A stretch of 64,000 bases of DNA from JACVRW01 sp963739095. GTDB lineage: Bacteria; Actinomycetota; Thermoleophilia; Solirubrobacterales; Thermoleophilaceae. Of this stretch, positions 58,501 through 64,000 are shown in pieces (position 1 is the first letter of the stretch; each line of letters opens with the position of its first letter). Where the stretch lies: the NCBI GenBank assembly GCA_963739095.1, contig CAVTZF010000023.1, positions 124,001 through 188,000 of the forward strand, read 5' to 3'. The notes beneath the pieces were generated by a model. That model saw nothing but the letters and a program-made list of their open reading frames with translations, did not search any database and was not told where the DNA came from. The position numbers and the translations under genes were made by a program.

Positions 58501-58986
58501 GTGGTGGCGTCGCTCGAGGGACTTGCCCCGTTTCAGATCGCGTTCGTCGTCCGTGATCTGGAACGCGCGGCGCGTGAGTTCGATAGGACGCTCTCAGCGG
58601 GGCCGTGGCGCGGATGGGTCTTCGGGCCGCAGGGCCGGGGCCGCGAATATCGCGGCAGTCCGGCCGCTTGGACGCTGCGCCTCGTGCTGAATGACCGGAG
58701 TCCCCAATACGAGCTCATCCAGCCGTTGGACGGTCCGAGTATCCATGGCGATTGGCTCGAGGAGCACGGCGAGGGCTTCCACCACGTCGGCTACGTCGTC
58801 CGGTCGCTGGCGCAGACGACCGCCGAGATGGAGGCCGCCGGTCATCCACCGATCGCTCGGATCCACTCGTTCGGTGCCGCGGGCGATGGCGCGGCCGCTT
58901 ACTACGACACAGCGGACACGCTCGGCTTCCTCATCGAAGCAGTCGAGCCGCCCTCCCGGATGCCGTCAACGGACTTCGTGCTGTAA
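58501..58986 (+). CDS. VOC family protein
   Basis: A 161-residue glyoxalase/bleomycin-resistance-fold protein. It starts at GTG 58501 (VASLEGLAPFQIAFVVRDLE) and has the two half-domain motifs FQIAFVVRDLERAA and GFHHVGYVVRSL, plus LGFLIEAVEPP at the end. The EEHGEGFHHVGYVV stretch recalls methylmalonyl-CoA epimerase relatives, but the function is not clear. TAGATT (58485-58490) lies ten bases before the start. The downstream gene is convergent, with a five-base gap. Confidence 0.82.
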   Translation: MVASLEGLAPFQIAFVVRDLERAAREFDRTLSAGPWRGWVFGPQGRGREYRGSPAAWTLRLVLNDRSPQYELIQPLDGPSIHGDWLEEHGEGFHHVGYVVRSLAQTTAEMEAAGHPPIARIHSFGAAGDGAAAYYDTADTLGFLIEAVEPPSRMPSTDFVL

Positions 58987-58991
58987 GCGTC

Positions 58992-59834
58992 CTACTCAGG
59001 TTCGGCGAGGTGTGCGCGGACCAGCAGGATGTCGTGGTCGGTGTGCTTGGCCGGCACCACCTCCGCGGAGGGCGAGCGGAGCGCGCGGCTTCCGTAGACG
59101 TGCTGGAGTCCGGGGGCCTGGTCGGCGGACCTGTCGGTGCGGGTCCAGACGCTGCCGGGGGCGCAGGAGTCGCGACGGTTGACGTCACCGCCGAAGGTGA
59201 CGGTGCGTGCGGACGCGCGACGTGCGAGGAGCGCCGCGAGTTCGACGCACTGCGCCTCGTTCCCGGCGACCTCGATAGTCGAGCGCGTGTTCAGGTGGGC
59301 GGTGCACACGTCGACGTCGACTCGGGTGGTGACGCACAGCCACCGGCGGCGCTCGATGCCGGCTTGTGCCTTGAAGTCATGGTTGTCGGTGCTCTCGATG
59401 GCTGCCTCGGTGAGCACCGCGTTACCGAACAGTCCACGGCCGCCCGGCCGGACGCAGCGTAGGCGCTCGCCGCGGTAAATCACCCTCGAGAAGCGCAGGT
59501 GGTAACCGGTCCGCCGGGCAATCCGGGCGACGTCACTCCGGCAGGCCTCGTTGAACGTGACCGCGTCCGGCTGCGCTTCACGGATCCGGGCCACTGCCTC
59601 CTCTACCACGGCCGGGTATGCCGCCTTGCCGTAACAGCCGGCCAGCCCGGACAGGCACAGGTTCATCTGCATCAACGTGTACGTCGAGCTCGCAGCCGCC
59701 GGCGGCACGGCCGCGGGCGTACCCCCTGGGGTCGACGCTTCCACCGCCTCGCGGCCGCCTGTCCCCGAGGATCCGCTGCAGCCGCACAGCGCGAGAACCA
59801 GCGCGCAACCCACCGCCGCAAGGAGCAGGACCAC
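58992..59834 (-). CDS. Predicted lipoprotein of the endonuclease/exonuclease/phosphatase (EEP) family
   Basis: A 280-residue exported protein from GTG 59834. The signal peptide LLLAAVGCALVLALCGC ends in a lipobox-like LCGC, so it is probably a lipoprotein. After a Ser/Thr/Pro linker, the EEP fold shows YTLMQMNLCLSG (metal Asn), DAVTFNEACRSDVARI (metal Glu), VDVCTAHLNTR, VTFGGDVNRRDSCAPG (Asp-x-Asn) and PAKHTDHDILLVRAHL (catalytic Asp-His). Several Cys pairs fit an extracellular location. Substrates of this fold include DNA, RNA, phospholipids and phosphoinositides, so the precise role is open. In-frame sequence extending to 61403 is shadow. Confidence 0.85.
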   Translation of the reverse strand: MVLLLAAVGCALVLALCGCSGSSGTGGREAVEASTPGGTPAAVPPAAASSTYTLMQMNLCLSGLAGCYGKAAYPAVVEEAVARIREAQPDAVTFNEACRSDVARIARRTGYHLRFSRVIYRGERLRCVRPGGRGLFGNAVLTEAAIESTDNHDFKAQAGIERRRWLCVTTRVDVDVCTAHLNTRSTIEVAGNEAQCVELAALLARRASARTVTFGGDVNRRDSCAPGSVWTRTDRSADQAPGLQHVYGSRALRSPSAEVVPAKHTDHDILLVRAHLAEPE

Positions 59835-60005
59835 AGAACCCCCCGGGCGGTCGGCGCAGCGGCGGTGTTCTCGAGGCTGCTGGTGCGGCCTGGTTGCGTG
59901 TCCTGGGGCGTCGCCGCTGATGAGGGTGATCCCCTCCAACCTGGTTGCTGTTGCGTTTAGGGGGGTCCCTGCATAGTCGAGCACGGCCGGCTGTAGTGTG
60001 GGCGG

Positions 60006-60638
60006 ATGTCGCATCCCGATCCGGTTGCCCCACCTGATACCCGTCCGATCGAGCCGGGCGAGGTTTGGGTCAATCCGGTGACGTTGGAGCGCGCCGTGGT
60101 CGTCGAACTGCCGTGGTTGAACGATGAGGGCCGTGCGATCGCCGAGTTGACCGCGTTGCCCGGTGCGCGTGTGGCGGGTGAGCACCTGCATCCGGCGCTG
60201 TTTGAGAGCTTCAGCGTCCAGGAAGGCGAGCTGACGGTGGTGCGCGACGGTCGAAAGTCGGTTCTGCGTGCCGGTGAGCGGGCCGAGATCGAGCCGGGCG
60301 TCTGGCACGACTGGTGGAACGAGGGAGAGGCCGACGCGATCGTGCGGGTTGAGATCACGCCGGGTGAGCGCTTCGTCCACATGATCGAAACGCTGTACGG
60401 GCTCGCCCGGGAAGGACACCTGAACAAGCGCGGGATGCCGCACCCACTCCAGTTGGCGCTGTTCGCCAGCGAGTTCTCCGACGTGATCGTGTTCCGCAGA
60501 CCGCCGGCCGCGGTTCAGCGCGTTGTGTTCGGCGCGCTCACGCCGATCGCCCGCCGCCGCGGCTACCGCGCGACCTACCCCGCGCTGTCGAGAACGAGCC
60601 TCGCCCCGCGGACGTCCCGCGACGCTCCGGCGCACTGA
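60006..60638 (+). CDS. Cupin domain protein
   Basis: A 210-residue protein with one cupin barrel at about residues 45-120: GARVAGEHLHPALFESFSVQ (His-x-His and Glu of motif 1) and GERAEIEPGVWHDWWNEGEA (His of motif 2). A helical C-terminal part follows (IETLYGLAREGHLNKRGMPH) with a basic end. The metal ligands appear complete, so it may be an enzyme or a small-molecule sensor. TAGTGT (59994-59999) is six bases before the ATG and there is no ribosome site, the clearest leaderless start in this part of the window. Confidence 0.85.
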   Translation: MSHPDPVAPPDTRPIEPGEVWVNPVTLERAVVVELPWLNDEGRAIAELTALPGARVAGEHLHPALFESFSVQEGELTVVRDGRKSVLRAGERAEIEPGVWHDWWNEGEADAIVRVEITPGERFVHMIETLYGLAREGHLNKRGMPHPLQLALFASEFSDVIVFRRPPAAVQRVVFGALTPIARRRGYRATYPALSRTSLAPRTSRDAPAH

Positions 60639-60781
60639 ACGGCGCTCGGGTAGGGACAACGCCGCCGGCGCTCGGACGTTCATCGAACGATTCGAGGGCC
60701 CATGGCCCCGCAAACTCTTCAATCGACGCGGGCGAGCAGGCGCTCGCGGGAGATGTGGCGTGCGGCGTCGTCGTCCATGGC

Positions 60782-61519
60782 TCAGCGGTTGTGGTTGACG
60801 ACCTCGACGTTGTGCCCGTCGGGGTCGAGGACGAACGCGCCGTAGTAGCCCGGGTGGTACACGGGGCGCTCGCCGGGGCCGCCGTGGTCCTCGTATCCGG
60901 CGGCGAGCGCGGCGGCGTGGAAGGCCCGCACCGTGGCGTCGTCCCCGGCGGGGAAGGCGAGGTGGACGTGCTCCGTGAGCGGGCGCTCGTCGTCGATCAG
61001 CGAGAAGCTGTAGTCGCCGCCGGTGAACCGCACGCGCCCGGGCTCGTCGTCGCCCAGGCGGATCCCGGCGTGCGGCGCGATCGTCGCGTAGAAGCGCTTG
61101 GACGCCTCGAGGTCGGCGACGCGGATCCACAGGTGGTCGACGCGGCCGGGGGGCACCGGGCTCGACCGCTCGCCGTGCACGGCCTCGGCGCTGTTGCCGT
61201 CCGGGTCGAGCAGGAAGCCGCCGTAGTAGTCGGGTCCGTAGATCGCGCGCGGCCCGGGCGCGCCGTCGTCGCGGAAGCCGGCGTCGATCCCCGCCTGCCA
61301 GAAGGCGTCCACGGCCTCGCGGGTCGGCGCCCGGAAGCCGACGTGCAGGCCGCGGGTCAGCGCGTGCTCGCGGTCCGTGGGCCCGATGTCCCAGTCCTCC
61401 CACTCGACGAGCTCGGCGTCCGCGTGGCTGGGCTCGACGCCCAGCACGGAGAGCACGGTGCGGTAGAAGCGCTCGGACGCGGCCAGGTCCGAGACGGCGA
61501 TGCCGACGTGGTCGAACAT
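60782..61519 (-). CDS. Two-domain VOC family protein
   Basis: A 245-residue protein of two tandem glyoxalase-fold domains: FDHVGIAVSDLAASERFYRT and VDHLWIRVADLEASKRFYAT start the halves. Both end in the same type of strand (GGFLLDPDGNSAEAV and GAFVLDPDGHNVEVVNHN). The metal-binding His and Glu positions are present in each half. It resembles extradiol-dioxygenase-like or lyase VOC proteins of unknown substrate. TAGCCT lies seven bases before the ATG on the minus strand. Confidence 0.87.
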   Translation of the reverse strand: MFDHVGIAVSDLAASERFYRTVLSVLGVEPSHADAELVEWEDWDIGPTDREHALTRGLHVGFRAPTREAVDAFWQAGIDAGFRDDGAPGPRAIYGPDYYGGFLLDPDGNSAEAVHGERSSPVPPGRVDHLWIRVADLEASKRFYATIAPHAGIRLGDDEPGRVRFTGGDYSFSLIDDERPLTEHVHLAFPAGDDATVRAFHAAALAAGYEDHGGPGERPVYHPGYYGAFVLDPDGHNVEVVNHNR

Positions 61520-61639
61520 CCCGCCGAGGCTACCGTCGCGGCGCGCCGCGTCGGCTTCTACGCTCGAGCGGCCCGGCTAGCAATCGACGATCAGCGACAG
61601 CGCGGCGATGCGCCGAACGACCCGTAGGCCTCGATGAAC

Positions 61640-62989
61640 TCACTTCCGGGTGACGGCTGGGAGGCGGTAGCTGCCTTCCAGGACGGAGCTGGCAGGTCCG
61701 TAGAACCGCAACGTGAGGTTGAAGGGGCCCTTGGGCGCTGGGAGCCAGTTGGCGGCCGCGGCGTCGTCGCCGGGTCGGCCGCGCTGGATGTGCAGGGTGA
61801 GCGAACCGTCGGCGTTGGCGGCCAGGCCGTCTGTCGTGCTGCCGATGCTGTAGCGGCCAAGATCGTTCTCGACGAACAACATGTCCTGGCCATACAGGGC
61901 CAGATTCCAGAACACCGCGACGGGCGGGAGCTGGCCGGCGGGGAAGTGCAGCTCGTAGGCGTGCTCGCCGTCGAGCGGATCGCCGGCGGAGTCGACGGCG
62001 CAGGTCGGGTACAGCACCTCCGCGGCGAGCTGCGCGCCGAGCATGCCCTTGGCCAGGGCGGCGCGCAGCGCGAAGTCGTGGCCGGCGCGGCCGCCGGCCG
62101 TGTTGTAGCGCCAGCCGTTGGTGGTCTCACCGAGATCGGCCCAGCGGGCATCGACGATCTGCTCGGCCATCGCGGCGGCGTCCGTGAGGGCCGCGCCGAT
62201 GTCGGGGTCGAGCGCGTGCCAATCGAAGCCGCGCGCGACGCTCAGCCCGATCTGGTTAAACGCTGCGACGAGCGGGTCCGCCCTGTCGGCGCCGATCGGC
62301 AGCATCCAGCGCATCGCCTGACCAAGGTGGTCGAACGCTCGCAGCTCCGCGGGCCCGTCGTCGCTCAGCGCCGGCGCTGTGAGTCCCTGCGGCGGCTCGT
62401 AGCGCAAGCCCTCGCGCAGGTAGGCAGACAGCGGCATCGCGTGGAACCCCCGCAACGTCGCGACCGCACCCGGCATGTCGTCCCGGCCGTTGACGAACAC
62501 CCGCGCCGCGCAAATCGCCTGCGTCGTGCGCAGCCGTACCTTGCTGATCTCGCCCGGCAGCTCGCCGCGGAAACCGGGTCCGCAGACCGCGTACGCGCCC
62601 GCGCCCGGCCCCTTGACCCCTCCGATGTTGGTCGCGACCTCGTCGAATACGTCGCCGAGCTGCACGATGTACCAGCGCGGCTCAGCCAGCGCCGGCACGT
62701 GCACGACCACCGGCTCCTCGCGCAGATCGAGCGCCGCGTACCCATCAAGAGTCACGTTGTTCGGAGTCACGACGTAGCGATCCGCCGCGGTCTTGAGCTC
62801 CGTGTGCAGCCGAAACGCGTTCACGTGCGAGGCGCCGGCCCTAACCGCGGCCTCGGTCGTCCGCGCGTAGCACACCAACGGGTAGCCCCAGAGCAGCGCC
62901 TGGACCCCCAGCGTGTACGCGTTCTCCTCGCGCGCAGATCGATCAGTCGCCGTCGTCGCCGCCACGCCAACTCCCTCGTTCGCCCGCAC
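61640..62989 (-). CDS. DUF1254/DUF1214 domain protein
   Basis: A 449-residue protein with the two domains of this paired family. The N-terminal DUF1254 part shows ALLWGYPLVCYARTTEAAVR, NNVTLDGYAALDLREEPVVV and PRWYIVQLGDVFDEVATNIG. The C-terminal DUF1214 part shows NTAGGRAGHDFALRAALAKG, AYELHFPAGQLPPVAVFWNL and SIGSTTDGLAANADGSLTLH, ending in FYGPASSVLEGSYRLP. No signal peptide is obvious, although relatives are often exported. The biochemical role of the family is not established. A TAGGTT lies 15 bases before the GTG start on the minus strand. Confidence 0.88.
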   Translation of the reverse strand: MRANEGVGVAATTATDRSAREENAYTLGVQALLWGYPLVCYARTTEAAVRAGASHVNAFRLHTELKTAADRYVVTPNNVTLDGYAALDLREEPVVVHVPALAEPRWYIVQLGDVFDEVATNIGGVKGPGAGAYAVCGPGFRGELPGEISKVRLRTTQAICAARVFVNGRDDMPGAVATLRGFHAMPLSAYLREGLRYEPPQGLTAPALSDDGPAELRAFDHLGQAMRWMLPIGADRADPLVAAFNQIGLSVARGFDWHALDPDIGAALTDAAAMAEQIVDARWADLGETTNGWRYNTAGGRAGHDFALRAALAKGMLGAQLAAEVLYPTCAVDSAGDPLDGEHAYELHFPAGQLPPVAVFWNLALYGQDMLFVENDLGRYSIGSTTDGLAANADGSLTLHIQRGRPGDDAAAANWLPAPKGPFNLTLRFYGPASSVLEGSYRLPAVTRK

Positions 62990-63093
62990 AACCCACGACG
63001 AGCCAACCTAGCCCAAATGGGCGACCGGACACTACGAACAACGCATCCGCAGCCTCGAGGCGTCCGCATGAGAATGGGTTCCCTGGCAAGCGA

Positions 63094-63774
63094 TCACGAG
63101 CCCGATCCGTCGTACTCGTCGTGCAGCTTGACCCAGGAGTGGGCTTCGCCCTGGGGGTAGCCCTCTGGCGAGTCCTCCCACTCCTCCTGGCGTCCGAGCG
63201 GGGTGATGTCGAGGTACGAGTAGATGCCTCCCACCATCTCGTCGCCCCTGCCGTCGAGGAGGTACGTGAGGAAGATCCGGTCGTCGTCGTCGCGGTAGAA
63301 GACGAGTGTCGCGTGCCATTCGTCGGCATTGAAGTCGGCGTCGAAGTTGTCCGTGATCGTGTACCAGGGCCGGTCTTCCCAGCCCATCCGTGCCCTGTAG
63401 CGCTGGATGTCGGGTTGCGGGGCGCGCGAGACGAGCGCGAGCGTGGTGTCGCGGGCGTTCAGGTGCGCCTGGTGGGTCATCTGGTCCGCGAGCCGCGAGC
63501 AGCCGGTGCAGCCACCCTCCGGCCAGCCGTGCACTCCCGGTTCGAAGAAGAACCGGTAGACGATCAGCTGACGGCGCCCCTCGAACAGGTCGAGCAAGCT
63601 CACGGGACCGTCCGGGCCAGTGAACGTGTAGTCCTTCTCGATGGCCATCCGCGGCATCCGCCGCCGCTCCGCGGCGAGCGCGTCGTGGGCGTGGGTCAGC
63701 TCCTTCTCCTTGACGAGCAGTTCATCGCGGGCGGACTTCCACTCCTGCGGTGAGACGATCGGCGGCAGCTGCAT
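63094..63774 (-). CDS. DUF899 family thioredoxin-like protein
   Basis: A 226-residue protein of the DUF899 family (thioredoxin-like fold). The start was placed at ATG 63774 (MQLPPIVSPQEWKSARDELL), preceded by GAGGAA; an in-frame start at 63879 would add 35 poorly conserved residues. Motifs include VKEKELTHAHDALAAERRRM, MPRMAIEKDYTFTGPDG, LIVYRFFFEPGVHGWPEGGC with the CTGC pair (residues of a possible redox site), and WHATLVFYRDDDD. The C-terminal PLGRQEEWEDSPEGYPQGEA is typical of the family. Its partner and substrate are unknown. Confidence 0.85.
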   Translation of the reverse strand: MQLPPIVSPQEWKSARDELLVKEKELTHAHDALAAERRRMPRMAIEKDYTFTGPDGPVSLLDLFEGRRQLIVYRFFFEPGVHGWPEGGCTGCSRLADQMTHQAHLNARDTTLALVSRAPQPDIQRYRARMGWEDRPWYTITDNFDADFNADEWHATLVFYRDDDDRIFLTYLLDGRGDEMVGGIYSYLDITPLGRQEEWEDSPEGYPQGEAHSWVKLHDEYDGSGS

Positions 63775-64000
63775 TGCGGCCCGTTCCTCCTTCAGGTTCG
63801 CTTCGTCTTGTCTACCCGTCGAGACCCCATCCATCGCGGAAACCGAACGGTCGACGATCCGATCAGCCCGGCAGGGCAACGAACTTGCTCGCGCTGAACG
63901 TCGCGCCCTGCGGGCGAGGACGGCGATCCGGATTCTGTAGGCCCGATCGCCAGGAAGCCAGCGGTCTTCAGTTCACGACAGACTTCGGATGCGGGCCCGC

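Noticed and set aside
60719..60778. A 19-codon minus-strand open frame just after the two-domain VOC gene
   Set aside because: It has a clean ATG and stop but no ribosome site or similarity; too short to support.
58992..61403. Extension of the EEP protein frame to a product of about 800 residues
   Set aside because: The extra sequence runs antisense to the cupin gene and alongside the VOC gene in another frame. The signal peptide at 59834 marks the real start.
63775..64000. Possible gene at the right edge of the window
   Set aside because: No frame with a motif or a convincing start. The in-frame upstream codons of the DUF899 gene and a short plus-strand frame both look non-coding.

Overview
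The window looks like a chromosomal segment of a high-GC, deep-branching actinobacterium, most likely of class Thermoleophilia (Solirubrobacterales or Gaiellales type). This is inferred from GC-rich codon use, SepF, a MurA with aspartate at the usual catalytic cysteine, FHA and MerR genes side by side, and large secreted proteins of a kind I associate with that class. No species call is possible from sequence alone. No rRNA, tRNA, CRISPR array, insertion sequence or phage gene was seen, and no gap between genes exceeds 300 bases.

Layout. 1-9.4 kb: the 3' part of murA, then a tightly overlapping histidine block (hisZ-hisG-hisD-hisB-hisH-hisA-hisF, mostly joined by GTGA overlaps) running on into cca, pgeF and a yggS-type PLP gene. 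9.4-14.7 kb: two secreted proteins of unknown function, an alpha/beta hydrolase, and a division and envelope group (sepF, proC, yggT, lspA, rluD-like). 14.7-19.3 kb: a strong hairpin, then rpsB-tsf-pyrH-frr-uppS-cdsA. 19.3-28.5 kb: a nested palindrome, an LLM-SCP2 fusion oxidoreductase, then dxr-rseP-acyl-CoA synthetase-ispG-proS. This joins the MEP isoprenoid pathway (dxr, ispG, with uppS downstream) to membrane proteolysis. 28.4-33.2 kb: pgsA, a small RsiG-like protein, FHA, MerR (FtsR-like), apt, a frameshifted SRPBCC gene and an alkylglycerone-phosphate-synthase-like flavoprotein.

33.2-52.1 kb is the most unusual part. A two-gene secreted module (beta-propeller protein plus a very large repetitive secreted protein) occurs twice, at 33249-38194 and 47290-52085. 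Each copy stands behind a near-identical TTGACA/TATGTT promoter. Between the copies lie a sigma-region-4/RskA fusion regulator, a thioesterase, a membrane-anchored nucleotide cyclase with nadE, glyoxalase and muconolactone-isomerase-like genes, a beta-lactamase-fold/VanX fusion and an orphan sensor kinase. 52.1-64 kb: a frameshifted PAS-GAF-GAF histidine kinase, ybaK, a wax ester synthase, dinB, an SQR-like flavoprotein, VOC proteins, a predicted lipoprotein phosphoesterase/nuclease, a cupin, DUF1254 and DUF899 proteins.

Two patterns run through the window. At least fifteen genes have a TAnnnT-like -10 hexamer only 6-10 bases before the start codon and no Shine-Dalgarno, which is the signature of leaderless mRNAs. 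A GC-rich hairpin repeat family of about 45 bp appears three times, once inside a coding region where it encodes the linker between two fused enzyme domains.
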